Shown here: one piece after another, positions 10,389 to 24,999 of the stretch
Numbering within the stretch: position 1 is the first letter of the stretch
Layout: each line of letters starts with the position of its first letter
NCBI RefSeq assembly: GCF_001540865.1
Contig: NC_033622.1
Location: forward strand, 13,026,797 to 13,090,796
Length of the DNA stretch: 64,000 bases
DNA from: Ananas comosus
Taxonomy: Eukaryota; Streptophyta; Magnoliopsida; Poales; Bromeliaceae
Reading direction: 5' to 3'
Made by a program: the position numbers and the translations under genes
Notes under the pieces: generated by a model
Told to the model about the DNA's origin: nothing
The model's database searches: none
The model's input: the letters and a program-made list of their open reading frames with translations, nothing else

Positions 10389-13300
10389 TTACGGCTTGGC
10401 CTCAAGGAGAATGGAAGAGTTTGGAGCAATCTTATACCTTGGTCCACTGAATGGTACGCCTTCTGGAACAATATCATTAGGTGATTGCAGATTTGTGTCA
10501 ACCTGCAATAGAGCAGTAATAATGTGGAGTTAAGTGCAAAAAGTGGAAAGTTTTACATCAAGAATTGGACAAATAAAATGGCCATGGATAGAATATTACA
10601 GTAGCCTTTCTGACTCAAAAATAATAAAGTGCTTTATCTTGATGCCATTATGATTCAACCTTCAAAATATTCTAATTTCACCCACTGACTTTAGGTGAAG
10701 CTCGCATTAATCTTGCGCTGAAAGCAGACTTTTTGGCAAAAATTTGTCTTTAATAGTAGTTAACTAGTTATGGCTGGTCCATAAGGGACACAGCTTGTAA
10801 GAGACAAAAACCAAATATTACAAGGAATACTCCAAACAAGCGCATCATCATAATTTTTTTTTTTCCAAAAAAAGCAATGAAAAGAACCACTTTTTAAAGA
10901 AGTATCTGCTGTGTTCGATTTTAATGTTGCCAAGTCTCAAAACTTTGTAAAGCATTAGAACAGAAACTTAAACAGAAAAGCTCATTTTGAATTTCTAATT
11001 ATATCTTCTGTTTGAACCTCGAAAGAAACAAACAATTGTTTAGTGAATATGATGGGTGAAGGAAGCTGCAAGGTATGGAAATCCACCGAATGTACAGTGC
11101 CAAACAAAATTTCTGCTGAATTTTTAGACAAGAGATACACCAAAATATACAGTGCAAGCATCAGATAGAAATGTCGCTAGGTTTAGATCTAGCAGTATAG
11201 ACTTGGTTAATAGATATATGAAGAGAATGTGGAGAACATACCACTCGGTGCCACCGTCTCATGTGGGGTGGTGAGGGTATTATAGCTTCAACAACATAGT
11301 GATGTGCGTTGAAAGCCAAGTAGATGTCTCCTCCAAATTTACGCTCATGTAGCCTGCGATCAACATTACCATAGAAGACTGAAACTAGAAGATATTGCAA
11401 TTGATAGCTTTAGGTCTTAACATCAATGCAAGTTAAAAACTCAGATGAATTTTGTCATATATAAGAAATCAATTGTATAACAAATTTCTGCACAAGAATT
11501 AGATCATGGATTTATTTATAACTTACGACAAGATGTTAATTGCATAAGTCTTTTTTGCATGGAGGAGGATAAGATGGCCTTACGTGAAAGCTAAGAATTT
11601 GCTATCATGGTTCTCCCAGCTGTCCTCATGCCACGTGACATCATGCTGCATAAGTCAGTTGATCAGATTACAAAATGACAAAGTTGATCAGCAATTGAAG
11701 AACTTCCAGCAGATGCCAATGATAACTCGCACAAATCTAGTAGTAAGGCCTGACTTTGTTAAAATTGATTTTAATTTTTCCTCAAATCAAATTCATGCAA
11801 TTGAATACACCAGCAGATGTCAAACTGTTTGCAATCTACACATAAGATTTTGTTTGAAAGAACAGATTATGGTTTTTTTCTCCCTCTTTTTTGCTTCTTT
11901 GTTTTTCTTTAAAAGAACAAATAGGTGCTAACAAGTGAAACCATCAATAGCAAGAATAAGAAAAGAATACAAAGTGCACATCAGCTGATGCTTTCAATCG
12001 CATAGAATTTTGTCTTTTCTTCAGAAAAATGTAACCACAACAACATGTGGCTGTATATTTAAAAAATAATTTGATCAATTCTGAGGAAGGTGCCAAGTAA
12101 AAGGTTAATTAAAGTAGGATGGCTGTGATAGCATGATGTTCTTTATTCTAGACATATTGTACCCTACCCCTTCAAGATTTCTGCATTGGATCACCCAAAC
12201 TATTTTCAGAGATGCATCAGTGAGACGTCCATTTCATTAAATTACAAGCTGCCATATAATATTAAAACGAATAGCACCCTTTTCTAACTGTAGCTTTAGA
12301 TAATTTTCACCCCTTGTGCAGGAAAGCACGTTCACTGGGAAGTAAAGGGAGATGAATCAAAGTTTTAAGTCCTCTGTACAATTAGCTGAATATGCAGTAA
12401 GCAAAAGTGAAGTTCAGAAAATGATATATAGGCATCACACCTTCCAACGAAGAAAATGCTGCAATTGAAAAACATCCATAGCATGGTATTGATCATTTGG
12501 TTGAACATTTGCAGCTATAATGATTCTCCAAGTTAAAAAAAGAAATTGCTTAAATGTCTAGATCATTCTATTTATATGAAACAATCCAATTACAAAGCCT
12601 AAATCTTACTTTGGTAAGAAACTTGTCCTGATGCAGTACAGGATGTTTGTGACGAAACTTTATCATCTCAGAGAAGAATCTAAAATGACCATTTTTCCTT
12701 GCTTCCAACTGATTTAATGAAAACAGAAGGAAAACATGAGAGATAACAATCAGTATTTACATTTCACAAAAATAAACAGAAAGGACCCGAAAAAAAAGTC
12801 TCGCTACCTGTCCCCATTGAAAATGATTTATGGCAGTGTCATGCCCATAACTATTATTGTTTCCATAGCGTGTATGACCATATTCATCTCCCATTAGCAT
12901 CATTGGTGTCCCCTGCTTATATAATAGGCTTTATATGTAAAGAAATATCGAATGACATATGTCGACTGCACAAGAGAGGCAAAGCAGTGCTGAGAGGTTC
13001 GTTCTGCGCTTTTTATACTAGCAAAGAATATAAATGATCATCTCCCATTAGCATCATTGGTGTCCCCTGCTTATATAATAGGTTTTATATGTGAACAAAT
13101 ATGAAATGACATATGTCGATTGCACAAGAGAGGCAAAGCAGTGCTGAGAAGTTCCTTCTGCACTTATTATACTAGCAACGAATATAAATGATCACCTTGC
13201 TGACAAACTTTCAGCATTAAGTGCCGCAAAAGATTTCAGTAGATGAACAGAACCAACATTAGTATTATTCTGAGTTGCTTTAACAGCCTATCCATTTAGT

Positions 13301-16300
13301 GTTGGAAGTAAACTATAATAAGATAGTGACTGGATAATAATCATCTGAGTGTTACCTGAGAGATCATCAATGCCATGTGGAAGTTCTTCATTTGCCTCGA
13401 ACGCAGACTGACAATATTAATATCATCAGTTTCTCCTATCAAAAGGAATAAGGAAAAAAAAATGCTTAATCTGATAAAAGATGGCCAACCATAGGCGGAG
13501 AATATGCTAATAGATATATCCAGTGACACGACAGAAGTAAAATTTAACCTATTCATTTTAATTGCTAAAAGAAAGTATCAAGAATTACTGAACAAATTGA
13601 GTCACAGACATAAAATGTCGACCAAATAGATGGTTACAATATATATGTATATTTACGATTTTGTTTTAAATTGCAAACTGAACCTATTATTAAGATTTCA
13701 TAAATAAACCTTTGAGACATTTCAGGTTTTCTAGCTCCACAATGGATACAACGATAATTTGAAATTAAAGAATGTATGGATAAATGGTATACTGAAGGAT
13801 TATCATAAAACATATCTAGGGAACCTTTCCTTCGTCTGTCTCTCAAACAAATATATTCGTCGAGATCATGCACCTTTTTCCCTATTTTTTTCCCCCTCAA
13901 AATACTATAAAAATTCTCTTGTGATCGTCCATCCTTTTCCTTTAAATTCCATTCTGGCAAAAAGAGCTATAAAACAAGATGAAACCAACAAAGAACTAAA
14001 AATTTTCCATTAGTGAAGGAAAAAGATAGTATTTCATTTCTTCCCCAAATGTTAATTGGTATATTTATTGAGTGCAGGTCCGAGTTGAAATTTCAGTAAG
14101 TCGATCGAGCTACATAACCTGTTATAATGTCTATGGTGACTGGAATTTGAGAACAACTTGCAATCCTTCTAGATAATCGGAGAAATTCAAACTTCTCAGC
14201 TGTAAGCAAAATATTTAGCAAGCAAAACAATAACATGTAGTTGATAAGTACCTTCAAATCCACAGTTCCAACTAAAATTATCATTGCTTCCATCACGACC
14301 ATGTTCTCCATTAGCATCATTGTGCTATAAGATTTGGTTTTTCAAATTAAAAAAGATAAAAAACAAATTAGTAAAACATCTCTATGTATGACTATTCATG
14401 CATTTTAAAGGATTGCTCAAAGTACCTTGTTATTATATGAAACCAGATCATACAAAGTAAATCCGTCGTGTGCAATGACAAAATTGACACTATGGTAAGG
14501 CTTGCGCTTGTTTACCTGTTAAATATAGGAGCATGATGCTGAAATATGACATTCAGATTTATTCACCATGGTTGCATAACTAGGAAGTCCAATAATACAG
14601 ATGAATAGATAAACAACTATAGATGATATGAAGTAAAGATCATACTCTTTAAGAGATTTGACAGAATAAATGAATAAAGTGTTTGTGGGACTATTTGATC
14701 CTGATAAACAATTTCGAATAGGTATGGTTCTTTGCTTAGAAAAGTCGGACTACACAATGGGGATATGTTAAGAAAAGAGGTGTCATTATATCAAGATATA
14801 TTTACAACACTATATAAAATTTTGTCTAACTTTCTAGAGTAGATTTTAAAATCCTTTTAAATATCCTAGGATTCAATTATTAGCGACCAAAAGCCTTTCT
14901 GCTCTGCATAATTGAATCCACTCTTTGCCGGTAACTCCAACAAAAGATAATTTAGCAAGCAATCTGGGGAAATGCCATACCACTAAAATTTGTGGCTTTG
15001 TAGCTACATAGACCAGACAGATAAAGTCCTTCCACACATATAGGATTATATGAGGCAAGTAATCAGAAAGACCTTGCCAACCTGTCAGTGGAACATTACG
15101 GATATACTGCAAGTGCAAAAATTCTTGTAATTAATCACCTACCTGGTAGAGATCAGAAGATCCAGATAAACGGGTTGCAAAGGCCCCTTTCATACCAGGA
15201 TCACCCTGAAAAGACAAAAATGCAAGTCCAAAAATTCAATCATATCTAATCACTAATGCAGCCCCTTACTCCAAATTAGAGTTCTTGCATAAGCATGGCA
15301 TGATATCATATTGCCCGTTATGATGAAAATATTTAGCAATACTGTTCTCAAGATTATCTATCACCTTTATGAATTTCCGAATATCATCTCGGTACTTTCC
15401 ATTCCATTCCGCCCATCTGTAAGATTAATATATGGAAACAGATTCTAACTATTAGACATATTAAAAATAGAGGTTCGGGTTTTCAGCAGAATAAAAAACA
15501 ATTATATTAATATCTCAGTATCTCAGAATCTCAATCAATATTCACACTACAATGTATTGGGTATATCATAAAACATCAAACCCGAACTATGAACACTTAC
15601 TTTAAGAAGATAACAACTAGTCTAGAAGTCTTCTAATGTTGACAATCTAGGATTTGATGCTGTGATTGGCAGAAAAATCTTCTAATTTTATGACGTGCAA
15701 TAAAGGAAGAATTAATATAATTTCCATCTATTCTATCCTTCCCCACCTTCATCTTGGTGCTCTCCACCTTCCAACACGTTAAACACCTGTCCTCAGCAAG
15801 CATCCCTTGAAACATTTATCATGCTATTCTCAATAATAACCTGCTATCCATCTCTTCTGTTCGTGGTGTTGTTAAAGAGCAATATCTAATACCTCTCTTC
15901 AAGATATCAACCAGAAAATAATTTGCTGAGCTTGTCCTCACGAGCTCCCACGTCAAGTTACATTCTTACAACTACTATGCCAGGATATTTGTTGGTCGTA
16001 CAAACATTTATTGGCAAAAACAAGATCTTCACAGGAAGAGGAATAAATCTGCATGCCTAACTGATAAAAGTGGCCAAAATAATAACTCAACCAACAAATT
16101 GATATATATTCTTGAATTTTGTCCATAGTTTTTAAGTCGGATTCATTTAGTCCGCTAACTTTTAAATGGAATACAATAAAGTTCATCCAGAAAACAGAAT
16201 CTGAATGTAGTGGACTCAGATAAAGAATCTCTACTAGTGTTATATATCGACCCATTGAAGTAGTTCCTGATATTTTCCTTGCTTTTCACCGATATGACAA

Positions 16301-19300
16301 AAACTCCAGGACAACAAAAGAAGCATACACTGATACTAGTTGTTATTAAGACAGTAATACATTGAATAGAAACTCAGAGAGAAAAAGGAGCAATAGAAAA
16401 CATAACGAAAGGGATACTAACAACTCACCTATCCCAATTTGGAAACCTACCAACTAGATAAAGTCCTGCGCAGTCCCAAGGTTCAGCAATTATCTTGCAT
16501 CTTGACAATATAGCATCTTTAGCAATCGCCTGCAAGTGAAATACCAATAACCACAAAACTATTCCTCACTTTGCACTCTATTACAGCAATTTGTTTATGC
16601 GATTCCCCATCAGATAATTCAAGTTCCAATAGCTAAAGAAAAGTAGAAATGCTACTGCTCATCACTAGCAGTTGATATTCTTAAGTAGTGTGGAAAAGTA
16701 TTAGGTCAAAAATCCAATGGAAAACGAAAAAAATCACAAAAATAAGTATTAAGTTGTTGGAGCATCAAAAGCGACTATCCAACAATTTGGATGATACAGT
16801 ATTCACATATTAACAATTAAGATCTTTCTCACTTCGTGATACTTTCATTTAATTCCAACCTTTTACAAATACTACAACGTAAATCCATGTTTACATTTTG
16901 TTCACTGCTCATCCTAGCTATAAAAGGCCAACCCTTTGTTAAGTATAGACCAACATTGCACAAATGAAAGACTTCAAAACTGATCCTAATTGTTTCCCAT
17001 CAGCATGGATCCTATCACAACAAACTCTCCATAAAAGAGTTTACCTAAGAGCAAGACTCACATCCATCTCCTAGAACAATTAAAAGTCATTAGAAAAATA
17101 TAAACAATAATACATTGCCTAGTAAAAAGTACCTTCACAACTGGAGGTGCATTGAGGGGACTCCCATCAGATCCTCGACAAAGAACACTAGCTAGGTCGA
17201 AACGGAATCCATCTATGTGGTACTCCTTAACCCTTGATACAGACGAAAGTACAAATACTACTCATTATCAATTAAAAAATAAGCAGTTTTATTCTATGTT
17301 AAAAATTCAAAACATGTTGCCTGTGAATAGAAGATTTAGAAATCTGTTATTTGATATTAAAGCCTGAAGATTCCAAATTCATTTAGTGGTAGAAGGTTTG
17401 GTAGGCAGAATACTAGAGTATAGGTTGCAGCTGAGGCTCATTGCAAGAGGGAGAAACAACTAAAAGATTTCACTACGACACGAAAGGAGTGTAGCAAAAG
17501 TAAACACTCTTATATTCTGCCCTCACTTTGGTATATAAGGCATAAATGATCCAAAATGAAAAAAGAAAAAGAGTTGAGAGGTGTGGAGGAGATAACCACA
17601 GCTACCAATATATCATGTAATTCCAACGTAAGTTAAGCTACATAAAAAATAGTTGCACAATGCTCACTTTGAGAGGGGGAAAACGAAGGAAGAAATCAAT
17701 CGTCAAACTTTCCAAGGTAAATATATAAAGGTGAGAAAAGCCTAAAATAGAATTTGTAGGTATTATAGGGATATAATATATGTTAGGACTTTCAACTCAG
17801 CCATAATATGTAACTTAAGATCATAATTAAAAAGTAAGCAATACCAATGTCTCAAGCTGTCGAGTATAAGTTCCATAACAACAGGGTGGTTGCAGTTTAA
17901 TGTGTTTCCTGGATAACAACAGAAAAAGAGCTTAAAATTTTGAATAAAATATGCCAGGTAAATAGTGTAAGCGCAAAGAGTTGTTCATACTGGACTCAAA
18001 ACATGTGCAGATACAGTTATATTGTTCTTCTGTAATTTCTATTAATAAATGTTCTGATTTAATAATTCAAAGACAAGTATGAAACTGATATAGGAGTCAT
18101 GCAGAAGAAATATTTTTCTCCAGATGGGCAAATGTTTAAAGATCATTCTGCAACTATCATAAACTACCCTGTCTCTCTCTTTGAAAAATATTTATTAACA
18201 CAGGACGGAAAATTCAAGAGTTCTATTATGGACAATTCTTGCTGTTATCACACTATAAAGAATAAAAACATGGAAGAATCAGCACAAAAATTTTGATAGA
18301 CAGTAATATGCAGCTGAGGAAAAGAAGTTACCACAGCCTGAGAAATTGAGTAATTGAGCATTGTTGTTGAGGTCCACCATGTAATAAACCTACAAGCATA
18401 TCAAGCAATCAAAAAGGAAGATAAATAAATGCTAATTCTAAGATGAATAGAATCGACGCAGATCAAAGTTACTTTTGTTGCCTGAAACAAGTATATGATA
18501 GCTAGTTTTGTTTTCCATCGAAAATCATGCAAATTTATTAGCTTGTCTACTGTATTCTTAAATGTTCTGAACTCCTTTCTTTTTGAATGAATGTTCTGAA
18601 CTCCTTTGATCCTTTCATATGTTCAGCAAACTCAAGTCATAGCACACTGTGGTCTCTAGATACGATAACTCTCCTCCACCTTTGTGATAAACACTCAAAC
18701 TTATCATTAGGTCTTAGGATTTACACCAGTGAACTTATGTTGTGTGACAAACTCGAGTAAGCACAATCAAAAAGAAATCAGAAGAGTTAAGTTTGAGTGC
18801 TTATCCTTATCTAGCTTTCCTTTTACTCAGTGTAAATGTTGACTGACAAGCTTATATAACTCCTGACTAGCTAACATAAATTGGCTAATTGAATGTAAGT
18901 AGCACCAATTTTAAAAATTTACTCCATGTAACCACAGAATACATTAAATAGCTTAGTAAAGCAGAAAATAAAATTGCAAGAACATATATTCTTGTCAAGA
19001 AGAAGTCAACAGAAGGCTTAATGATTCTTTTTTTTAATACAGAATATTAGATGAGCAAGTCAGTTCTATCGTTGATCAGAAAATGCACACAAGAAAAACC
19101 ACAAACCGAGTAAAGCAGAACCTCACCTTGTTGTCAATGCCCCGAAAAGAGGTAGTGTAAGGGTCTTTATCATCAGCTTCGTTTGTATGGTTGTAAACCA
19201 CATCCAAGATAACCTGAAATTGCAGCCACTGCTTGTCTTAAGATTTGATTTAAAGTTAAACAAAATACTTAGATGGATTAAATCGTGACAATTTTAAGCA

Positions 19301-22300
19301 GCCGACTGTATCTTTGCTCACCTCTATTCCAGCATTATGCAAAGCTTTAACCATCTGTTTGAACTCTTGAGAAGCAGCCAACGGACCACCGCCAGCACTG
19401 GCGTACCGACTCATGGGCGCAAAAAAATTCAGAGTAGAATAACCCCATGTGTTAACCTAACAAGTACGATAAATATTAAGAAATTACAAATCAAAGGAAT
19501 GACAATTATCATAAAAGAGGAATAAATAAGAATAAGTTAAAGCATACCATGTGATCTCTGGGGTTTGGATACCTCTGAAATTCCAGCTCATCAAATTCAA
19601 AAACTGGCAACAGTTCCACAGCGTTGATTCCCAGTTCCAACAAGTGAGGAATCTAAAGAAGAATGAAAATTTTTAAGGAAAACCCTTCGAGGACACCGAC
19701 CGTCCCTAGCGCAAGTGGCAAAGGGCTTGGGGGTTGGTATCCAAGATCCCAAGTTCGAATCCTAGTTGATTCACATTTCTAGCTAAGTTTATTTAGAAAT
19801 GAAATAAACGAAACGGGTAGCATGCTACCTATCTCTCCAAAAAAAAAAAAAAAAAAAAACCTTCGAGGACGAACCACACATCAACTATAAAATTGTCGAC
19901 CTTCAAATAATGGAGTCACTTCTTGTCAATCATTCACATGATAAAAAGCTTAAAATATGGTTGAAAAACTTGTATGTTGACAAATATATAGCTCAGGATA
20001 GCACATGATAATGAGATAGATATATTGCCTCTCTTCTTCTTTTTTCTTTCACTCTCGATAGGCAAAGATAGATGAAATGTCATGCAAATGATACATACAT
20101 TAAACAGACAATAGCTGCAAAACATGGATAATGGCTTGTAGCCTTCTACAAATAATCTGCAATACTGAATGCATGAAGAAATCAAAATGTTTTAAAAAAT
20201 AAGTACCAAAAAAATCATACTCTCTAAACCAGGAAATAAAATCTCATACCTACTGTGTGCAACCATGCCTAGCATTCTATTATTCAATTGCTTTGTTTAA
20301 CTTAATAAATTCTCATGTATATTGATGTTAACTAAATGATGCTATTCTGTGCAAATTGTTATGTAAACTAAAGCAGGATAATAATGGCTAGATTTATCTC
20401 TCATAATAATCTCATGCTCACCTCATCTAATTAGAGTATTGACTAGTGTAACTTATACTACTTAAAATGAAGCATAATTAATTAATTATGTATATCATCA
20501 CAGCGTAATGTTGAAAGGAACAGACTAAAGAAATGGATCTAAAAGAATCAGAACCAAATATCATGTAAAGGATGCAAATCATAGAGATAACAACATATCA
20601 TTACATTCCAACTGCCTGATCACTATTGCTATTGTGGGTACCCAATGCATACGGTAAAGAGCCGCATGCAGAAATATCAACACAGTGTAGCACTTGAAAG
20701 AATGAGGTACTAAGAATAAATCAATTAATGCACCTATATTAGAAGAAGCCATGAACAGTATTTAGCTCACTGTTATCTTGCATACAATTAGTGGCAAACA
20801 CTTAACGCCACAACTTACGCCAAACCAGAGAGAACCGACCTTATCGATCACACCGAGATAGCTCCCACGAATGTCTACATCTAGTCCACTCGATTCATCA
20901 GCCGTGAACGCACGAACATTCATTTCATATATGACAAGGTCAGCCTGAACAATGAAGTAGTGAATATCAAAGTGACAAAATGAGGAATTCATATTAGGGT
21001 CCATTTATTCTCTGAAAATGCAAATACATAGTGATTTACCTCAGGTATGTTCGGAAGCTTGTAATCAGGGCCCCAGTCAAAAGAAGAACAAACAAAGTCA
21101 AAGGTTCCCAGAAATTTAGATGACTTATCATTGGTATCACCAAAAAATTTTCGACCAGAAACTAATTTTGCATAGGGGTCAAGAAGGATGATGCTACTAT
21201 CAAATCTATGCCCTTGCTCCCATCTCCGAGGACCATCAATGCGATACCCATAAAGAACACCAGAACTAGGCAAGCCCTAAGTTTTCAGAGTAAGAGAAAG
21301 TTAACAATAAGCTATTTGGACAGTAACAGCGCTGAGGAATGAGGTGAACCAACAACCATAAACATGCACTATATATTGTCCATTTGCAGGAAATACTCTT
21401 CCAAAATTTGTCATACAGCTAAGCTTGACAGGGAAAACAATTCGAGAAACCTTCCTACTTTCTAAAGTAAAGTCCACATCATCGGTTAGTCAATGCTACA
21501 CAAATTATTTCTCAATTGTAATTAGTTGTTGGTGCTCAAACTGTAATATGGGATTATTAGACAAATTGCATGACTGATTTGTCTTTGTCAGATTTGGACC
21601 ATGTTTCAAATCATTTTAATTCTGGTTTGTCCATTTGAAGCAATGACTTGCTGCTTCAACAAAGAAGAGCACATAACTTTTGCATAGATTGAATCACAAT
21701 GACCCTTTGCTGATCACAAACCAGTTTACACCATGAGTATAGGAGGAAGAAGCAGGATGTGCAACTTACCAATTGCGAGAAGTCCCATAAAAAAATATCA
21801 TGTCAAATTTACTCAAACAATAGAATCTATGTAAGGCCAAGAAAATTGGTAGATTTTATCTCATAAGTTGTCTAGCCACATATGGACGCTTCAATATCTA
21901 CCTGAGGGCAGCAGAAATTCTAAATTTACACAAAAGCACACAATTAAAATGCAGTTGACCAAAAAAAAATCAAGGCATCAACCTTATGTTGAGTTTTCAA
22001 ACTACCTCCACACAGATATGCCATATGTCGCCAGTTTTATTCCTTTGTGGATCCAGCTCGACCTCAATAATGCCAGAATCTGGTTCCTCATTATCCTCCC
22101 TAAAGAAGAATATGACAATTAAAGACATCTTGTAACGCCATATGATAGAGTCGGTTCATATTCTTTTAATCAAGATAGGAAGAAAATCTTCATCTTTCTG
22201 AATTTAAGACAAGGAGGGAAAGTACTGGTCTAAAACTCACATTTTTTCTCAAACTCCATCAGTAAGAGTAAACATACCGAAGTATATGAAAATTTATGTT

Positions 22301-23400
22301 AAGTACACTATTGAATTACTACTAAGACTCCATACGCCAAAATTTGTCCATTGCAAAACTATTATATTTAGTAGATTCAAACAGATATAAATGAGCATCT
22401 ATTTACAAATCTATCTATATACATCCATGTACACAAACAGTAACTTCGACATAAAATAACGTCAACAATTTTGATACACCAGAATGGACAAACACTCCTA
22501 GCCAATAACTATACAGTATAGGTCAGAGATGTCAAGCTATCTCAATTAGTTTCAACAAGGAAAAATGATGAAAAGGTAAAGGAGTAGATGCCAGTGTTCG
22601 TAAAGAAAGGAAAACAGCAGGTAAATTACAAATTAATAACATGAACTCCAAACAAAAGGCATGTGCAAGCTAATGAAAAAAAGTTATAAATGTTGCTAAG
22701 GAATAGATGTCTACAAAAATATTTGCAAATTTACATAAGCTGATCTTTTAATATTGTTATGAGGAATCAGCATTCCAACTTGCACAACAGGAGATAGTCA
22801 TCACTACTCTTAGTTACATAGAAAATCATGACAAATTTTTGGGATCAAGGAGGATTACCTATCTGATAATAACAAGCAAAGTGTAACCGAGAAAGCATGC
22901 TGCGAGAAGATTGCTAAATTAACTCCGCCTTCAACTTCTGATGCTCCAAGCGGGTAAGCCTTACCAGTAGAATATTTCAGTGAAAGGCTCATATCCAGCA
23001 TTTGAGGAGCTTTTTCCTGAAGTGAAAATATTAATGACGAAATAGTAATATATCTCAAGCATATAGTACTGCTTTCAGTACATATTATATTATATTTTAC
23101 ACTAATATATATATATATATATGAGAGAAGAAGAGAGAGAGAAGAGAGAGAGAGAGAGACGAGAGAGAGAGAGTCAGGGCTATGGTGCTTGTAAAACCAC
23201 AAAGATTATTGGTGCTTGTAAATTTTTTACCATTTAGATCTATACCTTTGATCATTTTCACAACCTAGATTATACTATCAACCAAACCACCTGACTCAAC
23301 CCTAAGGGGGACCACATCATCCTAACCGCACATCTCTTAATACAATGGTGAAAAATTACAAGTACCAAATAACTTAGTACTTTTAAAAGCATAGGAGCTC

Positions 23401-23444
<44 letters not shown>

Positions 23445-23664
23445 GAGCTCCTATGCTTTTAAAAGTACCAAGTCATAGGTACTGGTAAGTTTTCGGCCCT
23501 TGGATTAAGGAATGTGCGATTAAGATGATGTGGGCCCCTTAGGGTTGAGTGGGTGGTTGGTTGAATAGTATAATCTAACGGGTAAAAATGATCAAAGGCG
23601 TAGATCTAACAGTAAAAAATTTACAAGCACCAAGTGCTTTGTACTTTTACAAGTACCGTAGCCA

Positions 23665-23733
<69 letters not shown>

Positions 23734-24999
23734 AATCTAATTTACATTGCATTTAATTTTATAAATGATAACAACAGTGAAATAGGAAGATTTTAGTGAC
23801 AGTATATGCCTCCATACTAAACAACATAATGTTTACCTCCACTACGCCTTCTCCAACATGCCGACAACATACTTTTGCAGTATCGCATGCGGCGAAGTCG
23901 CTGCTTCTGACCTATGCCACCAATCACAGTTCTCTTGAATTCAAAGTAAACAACAACCAATGTATTACTATGGCACAGAAAGAAAAAAAAGGAAAGGACA
24001 CATGCCTTTCCAAATATACTTTGCCAGCGAGACGCACTTATAGCTTTAGTTGATCTCACTCTACATAGAACATTGAAATTTTATTAGTACCAAGATATAT
24101 CAAACTAAATAAAGCACGCTGGTGGAGGCGAGAAATATACACTAAAAACTCACGAAAAAGAAAAAGAATTCTGGAAAGCTCGCGCACAAAGTATGGGAAA
24201 ATATGAACAACTTCAAGTAAACTAATATGGATAACAATCAATGTGAACTGTTGCAAATGAAAATCCATAAACTTTTTACATAGGCATATGGTGGTACCAT
24301 GAAAGAAAAAGGTTATTAAATATTACAAATTTTAACATGTAGAGCTTAAAGGTGTTGTACATACATACATTCAATGGTTAGTAAAAAGCAAAAAGGGGAT
24401 GAAATTAAAAATAAAAAAAAAAAAAAAAAAAAAAAAAAACCAATCGACACATGGAAAACAACGGCAAATTCAGGTAAATGCAGTCCAAATGCAAAAACTC
24501 CAGATATTACCGAATTAAAAGCAACTGCTCTCCTTGCATTGCGCTCAAACAATCACAACTCCAGAGCATTAAAAAAGAAGAAGAAGAAGAAGCATATGTA
24601 AAGACGTGTGATACCAATTACTCTGCTGTTCTTCTTCTTCCCTGTTTTTTTTTTTTTCCTCCCAACGTCCATCCTCAGAAGCGTTGAGAGCGACATTAAA
24701 CCCAACCAAAACCCTTCTCTACCAACCTAATGGCGAGAAATTCTCTGCCGCATTCGGACCAAAAACCCAAGTAAAAAGATACCAAAAATTAAATTTACAA
24801 ACTAACCCGAAAAATCAAAACACAAGTACCATAACCAAATGATCCATCAAACGCGAGAGGAAAAGGAGGAGGAAAGAAGAGCGGAGAGCGGAGCTCACCC
24901 CGCTCGGGAACGGAGGCCATGGCTCGCACTGCTCGGAAGGAAGAAGGAGGAGGAGCCCCGTGTTCCCTGGACTCTGCTCGTAGCGAGCAGAGGTTCCAT
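10389..24999 (-). CDS. ISA3: Isoamylase 3, chloroplast starch debranching enzyme
   Basis: Hydrolyses alpha-1,6 branches of short-chain glucans during starch breakdown in plastids. 23 exons, 2265 nt, 754 residues: 24899-24999, 23837-23906, 22859-23016, 22006-22099, 21040-21276, 20840-20944, 19548-19652, 19322-19456, 19127-19213, 18332-18389, 17845-17908, 17133-17232, 16429-16529, 15365-15416, 15143-15205, 14426-14515, 14252-14324, 13356-13435, 12808-12912, 12610-12708, 11584-11645, 11242-11353, 10389-10502; phase holds throughout. The first ~35 residues are Ser/Arg-rich and acid-free after Glu2, like a transit peptide; a CBM48-like region (~75-165) follows. GH13 motifs: DVVYNH (~339-344), GFRFD with nucleophile Asp417, AEPWD with Glu454, AHD with Asp527. 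[17 protein letters not shown] and the C-terminal LLEAKP mark the ISA3 type. The exon 2 acceptor is weak and fixed mainly by phase. The gene carries a SINE, a foldback element and a partial exon duplication in introns. Confidence 0.95.
12885..13192 (-). repeat. 154-bp tandem duplication copying the 5' edge of ISA3 exon 19
   Basis: Two copies with period 154 (12885-13038 and 13039-13192), a few percent diverged. Each holds, on the minus strand, the intron end, the acceptor CAG and the first codons of exon 19 (GTPMMLMGD). The copy nearest exon 18 has the acceptor and about nine codons, then runs into intron sequence; the second leads into the full exon. Confidence 0.9.
19695..19859 (+). mobile_element. 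tRNA-derived SINE in ISA3 intron 6
   Basis: Flanked by CCTTCGAGGAC at 19684-19694 and 19860-19870. A box TAGCGCAAGTGG at 19707-19718; B box GTTCGAATCC at 19753-19762; the 46-base spacing suits pol III internal promoters. Then a unique middle, GGGTAGCATGCTACC and about 20 A residues. Inserted antisense to ISA3. Confidence 0.92.
23105..23733. mobile_element. Foldback element with ~290-bp inverted arms filling ISA3 intron 2
   Basis: From the outer ends inward each arm reads a TA run, a GA run (CT on the right), GAGTC(A/T)GG(G/C)TA(T/C)GGT, TGCTTGTAAATTTTTTAC, AGATCTA, CCTTTGATCATTTT, AACCCTAAGGGG and AAAAGCATAGGAGCTCAATT. The arms meet at a pure TA core (about 23404-23440). Left and right arms are near-perfect reverse complements over about 290 bp each, with scattered substitutions. 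No ORF. It fills most of the 820-bp intron between exon 2 (ends 23837) and exon 3 (starts 23016), so the pre-mRNA would hold a very long hairpin. Confidence 0.85.
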
